Shown here: positions 16,145-24,753 of the stretch, piece by piece
Position numbering within the stretch: the first letter of the stretch is position 1
Layout: each line of letters starts with the position of its first letter
Source: an uncultured Lachnospiraceae bacterium
Lineage (GTDB): Bacteria > Bacillota > Clostridia > Lachnospirales > Lachnospiraceae
Length of the DNA: 64,000 nt
Assembly (NCBI GenBank): GCA_930972465.1
Contig: CAKNHF010000008.1
Span: 30,604-94,603, forward strand
Direction of reading: 5' to 3'
Translations under genes and position numbers: made by a program
Notes under the pieces: generated by a model
Database searches by the model: none
Seen by the model: only the letters and a program-made list of their open reading frames with translations
What the model was told of the DNA's origin: nothing

Positions 16145-17746
16145 CTACAGACATTCCACAGCTGCTCTCTCCACTGCAAGTCCTTCTGCATATCTCTTCA
16201 TGAATTTCTCGTACCCTTCCACATCTTCCGGCACAGGATCCATTCCGGTGCCCCTGGAGTCATGGAACACCTTGCCCGCCAGATAGTCTGTCAGGCTTTC
16301 CCCCTCGCTCTTCCTTATCATATAATCAGCCAGAAGCGCAATTCCCCATGCGCCGCCTTCCCCAGCGGTCTCCATGACATACACCGGAGTGTTGATGGCT
16401 CCTGCGAGAATGCGCTGTCCCACGCCCTTCGTCTTAAAAAGTCCGCCATGTCCCATCATACGGTCAAGTCTGACGTTCTCTTTCTTCAGAAGGATGTCCA
16501 TACCGGTCTTGAGCGCTCCGAGCGCCGTGTAGAGATTGGCTCTCATAAAATTTGCGAGGTTGAATCTGCTCTCGGGCGAGCGCACAAAAAGAGGTCTTCC
16601 TTCTTCAAAACCTGTAATATGTTCTCCTGAAAAATAATTGTAGGCCAGCAGTCCTCCGCAGTCCGCGTCCCCCTCAAGGGCTTTATTATACAGTATGCCG
16701 AAAATCCTGTTCATGTCAGTCTCGACTCCGAGGCAGTCTGCAAACTCTTTGAAAAGACCGGCCCATGCGTTCAGATCCGATGTACAGTTGTTGCAGTGCA
16801 CCATGGCAACGGGATCTCCGGAAGGCGTAGTCACAAGATCAATCTCCTCGTAAGGTTTCGTAAGATCCTTTTCAAGAACCGCCATGGCAAACACGCTGGT
16901 TCCCGCAGAAACATTTCCGGTTCTCACCGCCACGCTGTTGGTAGCCGTCATGCCGGTTCCCGCGTCTCCTTCCGGAGGACACATGGGAATCCCCGCCTCC
17001 AGACCCCCATCCGGATCAAGGAGTTTCGCCCCGCTTTCCGTAAGAGTTCCCGCATCATCCCCAGCCAGGAGAACTTCCGGCAGAAGTTCCCGTATCTTCC
17101 AGGGATATCCCTTGTCCGCCACGAGCTCGTCAAATTTGTCCAGCATAGTTCCGTCAAAATTTTTCGTCCGGATATTGATCGGGAACATTCCCGCAGCGTC
17201 TCCGCTTCCCAGCACTCTGCGCCCGGACAGCTTCCAGTGGATGTAACCCGCCAGAGTCGTAAAAAACCGCACTTTCGGAATATGCTCTTCTCCGTTTAAA
17301 ATTGCCTGATACAGATGCGCGATACTCCATCTCTGAGGAATATGGTAGGCAAACAGCTCTGAAAGTTTCTCCGAGGCTTCTCCTGTAATCGTATTCCTCC
17401 ATGTGCGGAAGGGTACGAGCAGTTCGTCATTTTCATCGAACGCAAGATATCCGTGCATCATGGCGCTGATGCCCATTGCCGCAAATCGCACAGGTTTCTC
17501 TCCGTACTCCTCTTCCACGTTCTTCACAAGATCCCGGTAACAACCCTGAAGCCCCTGCCAGATATCTTCCACGTTGTAGGTCCAGATATGATCCACATAT
17601 CTGTTCTCCCAGTCATAGCTGCCGGAAGCTACCGGTGATTTGTCCACATCTGTGAGAACCGCCTTGATCCTTGTGGAGCCGAGTTCTATCCCAAGTACGG
17701 TCTGTCCCGTCCTGACTGCCTCTCTGATTTCTTCTTTGCTGCGCAT
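16145..17746 (-). CDS. FGGY-family carbohydrate kinase, probable L-ribulokinase-type
   Basis: This 533-residue protein has the FGGY ATPase fold: [15 protein letters not shown] at the N-terminus (phosphate-1), [41 protein letters not shown], and [23 protein letters not shown] (adenosine region) near 430. Length suits ribulokinases and large xylulokinase-like members. The nearby araA makes L-ribulose, so phosphorylation of L-ribulose is the likely role, but ddh lies in between and no araD was found. ATG follows AAGGAGGAATGAAAGG. Substrate is inferred from context only. Confidence 0.8.
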   Translation of the reverse strand: MRSKEEIREAVRTGQTVLGIELGSTRIKAVLTDVDKSPVASGSYDWENRYVDHIWTYNVEDIWQGLQGCYRDLVKNVEEEYGEKPVRFAAMGISAMMHGYLAFDENDELLVPFRTWRNTITGEASEKLSELFAYHIPQRWSIAHLYQAILNGEEHIPKVRFFTTLAGYIHWKLSGRRVLGSGDAAGMFPINIRTKNFDGTMLDKFDELVADKGYPWKIRELLPEVLLAGDDAGTLTESGAKLLDPDGGLEAGIPMCPPEGDAGTGMTATNSVAVRTGNVSAGTSVFAMAVLEKDLTKPYEEIDLVTTPSGDPVAMVHCNNCTSDLNAWAGLFKEFADCLGVETDMNRIFGILYNKALEGDADCGGLLAYNYFSGEHITGFEEGRPLFVRSPESRFNLANFMRANLYTALGALKTGMDILLKKENVRLDRMMGHGGLFKTKGVGQRILAGAINTPVYVMETAGEGGAWGIALLADYMIRKSEGESLTDYLAGKVFHDSRGTGMDPVPEDVEGYEKFMKRYAEGLAVERAAVECL

Positions 17747-17768
17747 CCTTTCATTCCTCCTTATGATT

Positions 17769-17811
17769 CAGCGCCGGCCTGGAGGAGGTTCTCTCCTGCC
17801 CGCCGGCGCTG
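17769..17811 (-). repeat. Hairpin with AGCGCCGG stem, upstream of the FGGY kinase
   Basis: CAGCGCCGGC (17769-17778) and GCCGGCGCTG (17802-17811) form a perfect 10-bp stem around a 23-nt loop. It lies between ddh and the kinase gene. The same AGCGCCGG/CCGGCGCT stem occurs at 18852-18873 and 36893-36934, each time just upstream of a minus-strand gene. Confidence 0.65.
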
Positions 17812-17829
17812 TAAATGTCCTGTTTTTAA

Positions 17830-18813
17830 TTATAACATGGTCTTCCGGAGTTCTTCGCCGCTCTTTGCGCTCAGATATGCGGGAGCAATATCAAAGACTG
17901 TCCTGCATCCGGAAACGCCTTCCTGTGACAGTCTGTATGCCGCCCGGGCATAAGCTGCCAGCACACTTGATGTAAACTCCGGATTTGAATCCAGCTTCAG
18001 ACTGTACTCGATCAGATGACTGTTTTCACCATCCCATCCGGTTCTTCCGCTTCTTAACACGAATCCTCCGTGTGGTATGCCGCTGTGATCTCTTTTCAGC
18101 TCGTCCTCGCTGATGAAATGTACCGTAGTATCATAGTCTGAAAAGTAATTCGGCATTGTCTTGATCTCTTCCTCCACCTTCGCCGCGTCTGCGCCCTCTT
18201 CGAGGACAACAAAGCACTCTCTGGTGTGTTTCTGCCGGGTAGTCAGATCCGGATTTTCTCCGTTTCTGACAGCCTCCAGCGCGCTCTCCACCGGAATCGT
18301 ATACTGCTTTGCATCTCTGACTCCCTCCACTCTGCGGATTGCGTCGGAGTGTCCCTGGCTGACGCCTTTCCCCCAGAATGTATAATCCTTGCCGTCAGGC
18401 AGGATAGCATTGGCGTAAAGCCTGTTCAGAGAGAACATTCCCGGATCCCATCCCACGGAAATAATTCCGACTTTTCCGCTCTTCTTTGCAGCCGCATCCA
18501 CGTTTGCATAATGCTCCGGTATTCTGGCGTGGGTGTCAAAACTGTCGATCACATTGAACATCTCTGCAAATTTCGGTGTCTGTTCCGGCAGATCAGTTGC
18601 GCTTCCTCCGCAGAGGATCATAACATCAATCCTGTCCTGCCACTGCTCTGCATCCTCGATGCGGCACACCGGAACTCCCTCTGTGAGGATCTTCACATCT
18701 GCGGGGTCCCTGCGGGTAAATACTGCCGCAAGCTCCATATCATCATTCTGTCTGACAGCGCATTCCACGCCCCGGCCGAGATTTCCATAGCCTAAAATTC
18801 CGATTCTTATCAT
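17830..18813 (-). CDS. ddh: meso-Diaminopimelate dehydrogenase
   Basis: This 327-residue enzyme makes meso-DAP directly from tetrahydrodipicolinate with NADPH and ammonia, the short route to lysine and peptidoglycan. It starts with a Rossmann motif (IRIGILGYGNLGRGVECAV), then FTRRDP, CGGSATDLPEQTPKFAEMFNVIDSFDTHARIPEH and ISVGWDPGMFSLNRLYANAILPDGKDYTFWGKGVSQGHSDAIRRV, the substrate-binding stretch typical of Ddh. It is out of place between araA and the sugar kinase, and it has its own promoter with a hairpin at the transcript start. ATG follows AAGGAGCAGAAATT. Confidence 0.93.
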   Translation of the reverse strand: MIRIGILGYGNLGRGVECAVRQNDDMELAAVFTRRDPADVKILTEGVPVCRIEDAEQWQDRIDVMILCGGSATDLPEQTPKFAEMFNVIDSFDTHARIPEHYANVDAAAKKSGKVGIISVGWDPGMFSLNRLYANAILPDGKDYTFWGKGVSQGHSDAIRRVEGVRDAKQYTIPVESALEAVRNGENPDLTTRQKHTRECFVVLEEGADAAKVEEEIKTMPNYFSDYDTTVHFISEDELKRDHSGIPHGGFVLRSGRTGWDGENSHLIEYSLKLDSNPEFTSSVLAAYARAAYRLSQEGVSGCRTVFDIAPAYLSAKSGEELRKTML

Positions 18814-18851
18814 AATTTCTGCTCCTTTTTCTTCATTTATCTGGTAGCGTC

Positions 18852-18873
18852 AGCGCCGGTACATACCGGCGCT
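18852..18873 (-). repeat. Hairpin with AGCGCCGG stem at the start of the ddh transcript
   Basis: AGCGCCGGTA (18852-18861) and TACCGGCGCT (18864-18873) are perfect 10-bp inverted copies separated by two bases. The predicted transcript start is within a few bases, so the ddh mRNA would begin with this hairpin. It shares its stem with two other leader hairpins in the window. Confidence 0.65.
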
Positions 18874-18881
18874 ACTCTGTT

Positions 18882-18910
18882 ATTATACCGTCGAAGGAGC
18901 ATGTTTTCAA
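18882..18910 (-). promoter_or_regulatory. ddh promoter
   Basis: TTGAAA (18905-18910), a 17-bp spacer and TATAAT (18882-18887) read on the minus strand, directly after the araA stop codon. It shows ddh is transcribed independently of araA. Confidence 0.7.
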
Positions 18911-18922
18911 CGGATTTTCCTT

Positions 18923-20422
18923 CTATTTTCTGTATGCGATATCATTCCATCTGAGTTCATTCTTAAGCCCTCTGATTGTCGTATCTTTATCAATATAAAC
19001 CGCTTCGATTCCCATCATTGCAGCCCAGTCTCCCATCTGCTCTGCAGTCAAATCATAAGAAAACGCAGTGTGATGAGCGCCTCCGCAGAGTATCCACGCC
19101 TCGGCGCCTGTCTGAAGATCCGGCTCCGGTGTCCAGAACGCGGTCGCCACCGGCAGTTTCGGCATTGGTTTCTCTGTTTTCCTGCAGTTTACGCTGTTGA
19201 TGATCAGGCGGAAACGGTCTCCGAGATCGATCAGCGAAGTCGCGACAGCCGGCCCTTCTTTCGCCGTAAACACAAGTCTCGCCGGATCCTCTCTGTCGCC
19301 CATGGAGAGCGGATTGACTTTGATGCTGATCGGGCCGTCAGAGATTGACGGGCATACCTCAAGCATATGCGCCTGAAGGATTCCCTCTTTGCCCGGAACA
19401 AGGTTGTATGTGTAGTCCTCCATGAAAGATGTTCCTTTCGCATCCTTCATTCCTTCTGTCATGATCTTCATGATCCGAAGCATGGCTGCTGTCTTCCAGT
19501 CTCCCTCCGCGCCGAATCCGTATCCCTTCTGCATCAGTCTCTGGATTGCAAGGCCCGGCAGCTGTTTGAGGCTCCCGAGATCTCCGAAGTGTGTTACGAT
19601 CGCCTGATAGTTCTTGTCCTCCAGAAAACGCTCAAATCCGATCTCAATCTGAGCCTGTACAGCGACGTGGCGTCTGAATTCCTCCGGATCTCTTCCCTCA
19701 AGGAGGATGTCATATGTATCATAATATTCGTCCACAAGCGCATTCACTTCGCCTTCCCTGACGTCTTCCACGGCTTCTGCGATCTCATTTACCGGATAAG
19801 CGTCAACTTCCCATCCGAATCTGATCTGCGCCTCGACTTTATCTCCGTCAGTGACCGCAACGTTTCTCATATTATCCGCCACTCTCATAACCCGTACATG
19901 GCTGCTTTCGATGACTCCCACTGCCGTACGCATCCAGGATGCGATCTTCTTCTGTACCTTTTCATCGGACCAGTGTCCCACCACAACTTTTCTCTCGATT
20001 CCCATACGGGTAAAAATGTGTCCGAACTCCCGGCCTCCGTGAGCCGACTGATTTTCATTCATAAAATCCATATCGATCGTGTCATACGGAATCTCCATAT
20101 TGAACTGTGTATGCAGATGGAGCAGCGGCTTTCTGTATTCCTGAAGTCCCAGAATCCATGATTTGGCCGGCGAGAATGTGTGCATCCAGGTAATAACTCC
20201 CGCACAGTTCTCATCCATGTTTGCCTCATTAAACGTTCTGCGGATCAGTTCGTTCGTGATCAGTGTCGGTTTCCATACCACTTCATAAGGCAGCGCCCCG
20301 GATGCATTCAGCTTTTCTGTAATGATCTTTGCATGCTCTGCCACATGCTCAAGGCATTCCTCGCCATATAAGTCCTGTGATCCTGTGCAGAACCAGAATT
20401 TGTAATCTTTTTTCTTTAACAT
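18923..20422 (-). CDS. araA: L-arabinose isomerase
   Basis: This 499-residue enzyme interconverts L-arabinose and L-ribulose. Conserved stretches include FWFCTGSQDLYGEECLEHVAEH at the N-terminus, CAGVITWMHTFSPAKSWILGL, LLHLHTQFN, the metal-site region GFGAEGDWKTAAMLRIMK with its Glu, SFMEDYTYNLVPGKEGILQAHMLEVCP, and the His-containing WILCGGAHHTAFSYDL. Full length for the family. The ATG at 20422 follows AAAAGGAGGATAACAA. An araR remnant lies directly upstream on the same strand; araD and an arabinose transporter are not in the window. Confidence 0.96.
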   Translation of the reverse strand: MLKKKDYKFWFCTGSQDLYGEECLEHVAEHAKIITEKLNASGALPYEVVWKPTLITNELIRRTFNEANMDENCAGVITWMHTFSPAKSWILGLQEYRKPLLHLHTQFNMEIPYDTIDMDFMNENQSAHGGREFGHIFTRMGIERKVVVGHWSDEKVQKKIASWMRTAVGVIESSHVRVMRVADNMRNVAVTDGDKVEAQIRFGWEVDAYPVNEIAEAVEDVREGEVNALVDEYYDTYDILLEGRDPEEFRRHVAVQAQIEIGFERFLEDKNYQAIVTHFGDLGSLKQLPGLAIQRLMQKGYGFGAEGDWKTAAMLRIMKIMTEGMKDAKGTSFMEDYTYNLVPGKEGILQAHMLEVCPSISDGPISIKVNPLSMGDREDPARLVFTAKEGPAVATSLIDLGDRFRLIINSVNCRKTEKPMPKLPVATAFWTPEPDLQTGAEAWILCGGAHHTAFSYDLTAEQMGDWAAMMGIEAVYIDKDTTIRGLKNELRWNDIAYRK

Positions 20423-20489
20423 TTGTTATCCTCCTTTTTTGAATATATGACACAGACAGCTTTCTTTCTGACCGGCTGTCCTGTATTCT

Positions 20490-20975
20490 TTATGTAACCT
20501 CACTGATGACGCGGACTGAATTGCGCATCACAAGTTCCGGCTCAAATTCTTCTGTCTCCATCTTCTCGCCCCTGAGAATGCATCCCGTCATTTTGCGTGC
20601 CGCCGCCCTTCCCAGCTCTTCCACCGGATTCTTAAGAGAAGTCAGAGGCACTGGGCAGAATTCTGCAAGCACAGAATTGTCAATGCCTGTGACGGAGATG
20701 TCTTCAGGAACACGTTTTCCTGCTTTTTTCAGGATATTAACCAGATTATAGGCAATCTCGTCATTATAGCATACGCATGCAGTACATCCGTCCAGTCTTT
20801 TCAGAATCCGCCGGGATTCATCCTCCATCTCGCCGATTTCCTCCGAATCTATCCAGGTGATCCTGCCGCCTCTGATTTTGATCTCCTTTTCCATAAGCGC
20901 ATCCGTATACCCCGCATATCTCAGATGTCCCGGCGTTATTTGTTTTCGCCGGATCTGAAAACTTCCGGATCCGTT
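20490..20975 (-). pseudogene. Truncated AraR-like (LacI/PBP-type) regulator lacking its DNA-binding domain
   Basis: The open frame from 20975 reads GSFQIRRKQITPGHLRYAGYTDALMEKEIK and on through CVCYNDEIAYNLV, GKRVPEDISVTGIDNS and PLTSLKNPVEELGRAAA. This is the C-terminal third of a LacI/PBP-fold sugar regulator of the AraR kind. Upstream in frame is a TAG at 20976, and no helix-turn-helix or N-terminal half of the effector domain is present. The ATG at 20894 that would begin a 134-residue product has no convincing role. With no DNA-binding domain it cannot act as a normal repressor, so araA may be constitutive or controlled in trans. Identification as AraR rests on the araA neighbour. Confidence 0.75.
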
Positions 20976-20993
20976 CTACATATCTATGATACA

Positions 20994-21020
20994 GCAATAC
21001 AACTTTCAATACAATTCACA
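20994..21020. promoter_or_regulatory. Possible operator half-sites upstream of the araR remnant
   Basis: CAATACAAC and TCAATACAATT lie in tandem here, and the same TCAATACAACTT word forms the arms of the hairpin at 21060-21102. Four copies in about 100 bp suggest binding sites for a regulator, perhaps the lost AraR. This is inference. Confidence 0.3.
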
Positions 21021-21059
21021 GTATTTCCAAAAAAGCTGCCTCTGTTTTGGCATAAAATA

Positions 21060-21102
21060 AGAAGTTGTATTGATTTTTCTACAGAAAATCAATACAACTT
21101 CT
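21060..21102 (-). terminator. Terminator after mscS
   Basis: The arms 21060-21077 and 21085-21102 are perfect 18-bp inverted copies around a 7-nt loop, eight bases after the mscS stop codon. The minus transcript continues UUAUUUUAUG. A strong hairpin, probably terminating the long minus-strand run from ylxM. Confidence 0.75.
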
Positions 21103-21110
21103 CATTTCAC

Positions 21111-22112
21111 TTATCTCTGCCTTTCCGCATGTGATCCCGCGCCGTTCAAAACCGGTTCACTGTCCTGCCGTTTCACATGTACTGTGAGCTGATCATACGG
21201 GATCTCGATTCCCTCTTTGTCGAATGTCAGTTTGATATCTTCAAGCAGCTTCCATCTGGTCGCCCAGTATTTCTCTGTCGGAACCCACGCGCGGAGACCG
21301 ATGACGACGGAGCTGTCCGCCAGAGAATCTACAAATACTTTTACGTCTTCATCCTGGATAATATTCTCATTATTTACCAGCATATCCTCTATCAGGCGCT
21401 TCGCCTTTCTCAGATCTGCGTCATACGATATGCCGACCTTCAGGTCAAGCTGTCTCTCCGGTCTTGCAGTAACGTTTGTAAGACTGTTGTCAGTCAGAAT
21501 ACTGTTGGGCACAATGACCGTCTGATTATCCACAGTTGCCATCTTGGTATAGAAGATCTGGATCTCCTTTACGGTTCCCTCGATTCCTTCTCCTGTTACT
21601 ATGATATAATCCCCTACCACAAAAGGTTTGAGGATGAGAATCAGAATCCCTCCTGCAAAATTCGCAAGGCTCCCCTGAAGCGCCAGACCAACCGCTACTC
21701 CGGCCGAAGCGATGAGCGCCGCAACTGAGGACGATTCAACACCGAACTTGGTCGCGATCGTAAAGATCAGAACCGCATACAGGCAGAATTTCAGAAGAGA
21801 ATCCACAAACTGGCATACACCTGTATCGGCCCCCGCGCGGTCCATGGATCTCCGCACCAGTTTTCTGATCCAGCTGATCACTTTTCCGCCGATAAAGAAG
21901 AACACCAGCGCCAGCACCACACGAATTCCAAAAGCTACGATATTCGGCAGATTGTCCTGAAAAAACTGAAAGAACTGATTTACCTCCTGCCCGGCCTCCG
22001 CCGTGACCTGAGTCGCGGAGTCTATCACATCGTCCACCGTCTGTTCCGTCGTATCCGCCGTCGAGGTCAGAGTCGTTATATATGCCGCTGACCGCAAAGC
22101 TGTCCAAATCAT
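21111..22112 (-). CDS. mscS: Small-conductance mechanosensitive channel (MscS family)
   Basis: This protein of about 333 residues has two or three N-terminal membrane helices, the pore-lining helix region ALIASAGVAVGLALQGSLANFAGGILILI with the Ala/Gly packing pattern of MscS, and then the beta domain (PFVVGDYIIVTGEGIEGTVKEI, VPNSILTDNSLTNVT). It opens on membrane tension to release solutes. Two ATGs are possible. The one at 22121 is one base from GGAGG, whereas ATG 22112 has a ten-base spacing and is preferred. It is the last gene of the run from ylxM and is followed by a strong terminator. Confidence 0.9.
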   Translation of the reverse strand: MIWTALRSAAYITTLTSTADTTEQTVDDVIDSATQVTAEAGQEVNQFFQFFQDNLPNIVAFGIRVVLALVFFFIGGKVISWIRKLVRRSMDRAGADTGVCQFVDSLLKFCLYAVLIFTIATKFGVESSSVAALIASAGVAVGLALQGSLANFAGGILILILKPFVVGDYIIVTGEGIEGTVKEIQIFYTKMATVDNQTVIVPNSILTDNSLTNVTARPERQLDLKVGISYDADLRKAKRLIEDMLVNNENIIQDEDVKVFVDSLADSSVVIGLRAWVPTEKYWATRWKLLEDIKLTFDKEGIEIPYDQLTVHVKRQDSEPVLNGAGSHAERQR

Positions 22113-22167
22113 AATATTCATACCTCCTGCTGTTATTCCACGCTTCTGTCAAAGCGAAAGCCCCTCA

Positions 22168-23034
22168 TCAGAGATCATCCTGTCTGAGCGCAAGAAACGC
22201 ACACAGATTGCCCCTGTGATCCCCCATCGTCCGGTGGGAATACAGGATTCTGCTGTTACAGTGCGTACAGACATTTGTCACCGCCATGTGCTCCGGAGCA
22301 ATTCCGGCCTCAAGGAAAATCAGTTCATTGGCCTTCCACAGATCGAGCTGATATTTTCCGTTCTCTTTCCTCCGGAACAGATCTGTCCAGAATTTTTCCT
22401 CAAATGCCTCCTGAAATCGTTCAATCACATCGCCGCTCACCTCATAACAGTCCGCACAGACCGAAGGGCCGACCGCCGCAAGGATATCCGCCGGATCCGA
22501 ACCGAAATGTTCCGTCATGAATTCAACTGTTTTCTTTCCTATCTTTCCCACGGTACCTCTCCAGCCGGAATGGCTCAGACCAATCACTTTCCTGACGGGA
22601 TCTGCAAAATACAGCGGCACACAGTCCGCATAGGATGTCACCAGACAGATTCCGGGAACATCTGTCACAAGCCCGTCCACATCCCTGTAGTCGCGCTCTT
22701 TCGTAATGCCTTTCCCCCGGTCTTCTTCCGTCACAAGACGGATATTTGTTGTATGCGTCTGCTGTGAAAGAACCATATCTTCACATCTCACGCCGATGGA
22801 TGCGCCAATACGCCGGAAGTTCTCACGCACAGCGTCCGGATCGTCCCCTCTGTCAAAACTGAGATTGAGAGAGGAATAATATCCGCTGCTCACGCCGCCC
22901 AGACGTGTGGAAAATCCATGACGCACAATCCCGGTCTCGCTCAGCAGCCGGAATTCAAGAAACGGCGTTCCCTCCAGTCCTTTCTCATTAAATATATGCT
23001 GCCCGTTCTTATAATTCAGTCCCAGCTCCTTCAT
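22168..23034 (-). CDS. pgeF: Peptidoglycan editing factor / purine nucleoside phosphorylase PgeF (YlmD, DUF152)
   Basis: This 288-residue protein belongs to the YfiH/YlmD family, once called multicopper polyphenol oxidases. The zinc-binding residues are present: His in QQTHTTNIR, Cys in TSYADCVPLYF, and His in SHSGWRGTVGKIGKKTVEFM. It also has GPSVCADCYEVS and the terminal SHRTMGDHRGNLCAFLAL. Family members cleave purine nucleosides and also correct misincorporated residues in wall precursors. Its start overlaps the stop of yraN by one base (TAATG), indicating coupling. Confidence 0.9.
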   Translation of the reverse strand: MKELGLNYKNGQHIFNEKGLEGTPFLEFRLLSETGIVRHGFSTRLGGVSSGYYSSLNLSFDRGDDPDAVRENFRRIGASIGVRCEDMVLSQQTHTTNIRLVTEEDRGKGITKERDYRDVDGLVTDVPGICLVTSYADCVPLYFADPVRKVIGLSHSGWRGTVGKIGKKTVEFMTEHFGSDPADILAAVGPSVCADCYEVSGDVIERFQEAFEEKFWTDLFRRKENGKYQLDLWKANELIFLEAGIAPEHMAVTNVCTHCNSRILYSHRTMGDHRGNLCAFLALRQDDL

Positions 23035-23411
23035 TACATTCCCGCCTTTCCTCCGGCAAACGCATCTTTAATATATGTGATATCTGTTCCTTCTATCCCG
23101 GCCACGTCAAATCGGCAGGGCACCCCGTCCAGTCCGTGTTCTGCCAGATAATACACAGCACTCCGGTACAGCCTGCTCTGCTTGCGGCCGTCCACTGCCT
23201 CAAGAGGGCTCCCCTTGCCCGCGCCGGACCGGTACTTTACTTCACAGAATACCAGATATGGACCGTCTTTTGCAACTATATCGATCTCCCCTGCCCTGCA
23301 GCGGTAATTATACTGCAGGATCTCATATCCGCACTGTTCCAGATAGTATCCCACCGCTTTCTCATAATCGGCTCCCTTCCGCCGCCTGTTTTTTTCTTCT
23401 CTGCTCTGCAT
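23034..23411 (-). CDS. yraN: YraN/UPF0102 family endonuclease-like protein
   Basis: This 125-residue protein has the UPF0102 pattern: GADYEKAVGYYLEQCGYEILQYNYR, then RAGEIDIVAKDGPYLVFCEVKYRSG, a PD-(D/E)xK-like nuclease core with E, D and ExK, then DGRKQSRLYRSAVYYLAEH. Function is not established; a Holliday-junction-type nuclease role has been proposed from fold. It typically lies next to rnhB, as here (26 bp downstream of it). Confidence 0.9.
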   Translation of the reverse strand: MQSREEKNRRRKGADYEKAVGYYLEQCGYEILQYNYRCRAGEIDIVAKDGPYLVFCEVKYRSGAGKGSPLEAVDGRKQSRLYRSAVYYLAEHGLDGVPCRFDVAGIEGTDITYIKDAFAGGKAGM

Positions 23412-23437
23412 ACATACACCTTTTTCCGCTTCTCCCG

Positions 23438-24205
23438 TCAGATATCCGGGAGAAAATTTCCGATAAAAGAACGTCTGTGTATGGGTGTCGGGCCAAGCCT
23501 CTTCAGCGCCTCAATATGCTCCCTGGAACCATACCCTTTATTCTGAGCAAACCCGTATCCCGGCAGAATTTCTTCGTACTGCACCATCAGCCTGTCCCTT
23601 GTCACTTTGGCCAGAATGCTGGCCGCCGCAATGGAGACGCTCTTTGCATCTCCTTTGACGATAGGCACCTGGGGGATGGAAATACCGGGAAGCATCACCG
23701 CGTCATTCAGAAGAATATCCGGCTGTACGCTGAGCTGGTTCACAGCTTCACGCATAGCCTCATAAGTCGCCTGAAGGATATTAATCTCATCGATTCTGGC
23801 CGGACCCACCATTCCGATTCCCGCCGCGACCGCCTTGTCCATAATCTCATCATAGAGTTCTTCACGCCTTGCCGGAGTCAGCTTCTTGGAATCATTGAGA
23901 TAAAGGATCTCGCAGTCCGCCGGAAGAATGACCGCGCCGGCCACGACAGGCCCCGCCAAAGGTCCTCTTCCCGCTTCGTCGATCCCGCATATATATGTAT
24001 ACTGTGCATATTTTCTCTCAAACTCCCGCATAAGATACAGCCTCTCACGTTCTGACGCAAGAGCAGCCTGTTTCTTTCTGTACCGTATAATCAGATTCTG
24101 CACTCCCGTGCGTTCATCCGCCTCATACCGGCTGCAGAGATCCTCCCACCGGCTCTCCGGAACATTCTCAAATTCTTTTTTTATCTCTGCTACACTCTTA
24201 CTCAT
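23438..24205 (-). CDS. rnhB: Ribonuclease HII
   Basis: This 255-residue enzyme cuts RNA in RNA-DNA hybrids and removes misincorporated ribonucleotides. Catalytic residues lie in GIDEAGRGPLAGPVVAGAVIL (Asp-Glu) and in the later LLNDAVMLPGI and GDAKSVSIAAASILAKVTRD stretches. An extra N-terminal helical region of about 70 residues (MSKSVAEIKKEFENVPESRWE) precedes the core, as in Bacillus-type RNase HII. It overlaps lepB by eight bases. Confidence 0.94.
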   Translation of the reverse strand: MSKSVAEIKKEFENVPESRWEDLCSRYEADERTGVQNLIIRYRKKQAALASERERLYLMREFERKYAQYTYICGIDEAGRGPLAGPVVAGAVILPADCEILYLNDSKKLTPARREELYDEIMDKAVAAGIGMVGPARIDEINILQATYEAMREAVNQLSVQPDILLNDAVMLPGISIPQVPIVKGDAKSVSIAAASILAKVTRDRLMVQYEEILPGYGFAQNKGYGSREHIEALKRLGPTPIHRRSFIGNFLPDI

Positions 24206-24734
24206 GTCTGATCACTCCAAAGTCCGCCAGCGGCCAGATCCGTATCCAGGCCCGTCCCAGCAGATCGTCCCGATGAATCACACCTACGTTGGAAGAGCGG
24301 CTGTCCTGGCTGTTGTTCCGGTTGTCTCCGAGTACAAAATATTCGTCATCCCCAAGCTGTACGGGCTCCGAAGCTATCCCCGGATCAGCCATCACTTCAT
24401 TCCCGTAATGTTCGTCCAGCAGCTCGCCGTTTATATAAACATAGCCGTCAATAATCTGAACTGTCTCCCCCGGAAGCCCGATGATTCTCTTTATATAATA
24501 AGTATTTTCTTCATACTGATAAGGAAATACAACGATGTCATACCGCTTCGGATCCCGGAAGCGATATGAAATCTTGTCTACGATGAGCTGATCCCCGTCT
24601 GAGAGGGTTGTCTCCATGGAGGAGCCGCTCACCTGCGTTCTCTGCCCCACAAAAGTGATGATCAGATAAGCCAGTCCTATTATTATAATGATATATGCAA
24701 TCCAGCCTAAAAGCTCTTTTACTATGCTTTTCAT
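24198..24734 (-). CDS. lepB: Signal peptidase I (first of two)
   Basis: This 178-residue type I signal peptidase has one N-terminal membrane helix (about 8-28). Catalytic Ser is in VSGSSMETTLSDGDQLIVDK and Lys in YYIKRIIGLPGETVQI. The later boxes GDNRNNSQDSRSSNVG and GRAWIRIWPL are complete. It cleaves leader peptides of exported proteins. It flanks rbgA on one side while a second signal peptidase flanks it on the other; the two proteins differ in their N-termini. Confidence 0.93.
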   Translation of the reverse strand: MKSIVKELLGWIAYIIIIIGLAYLIITFVGQRTQVSGSSMETTLSDGDQLIVDKISYRFRDPKRYDIVVFPYQYEENTYYIKRIIGLPGETVQIIDGYVYINGELLDEHYGNEVMADPGIASEPVQLGDDEYFVLGDNRNNSQDSRSSNVGVIHRDDLLGRAWIRIWPLADFGVIRHE

Positions 24735-24753
24735 GTGCCTTTCCTTCTTTCTG

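Noticed and set aside
20818-21009. 63-codon frame over the araR remnant
   Set aside because: It is out of frame with the recognisable LacI/PBP segment and has no family resemblance.
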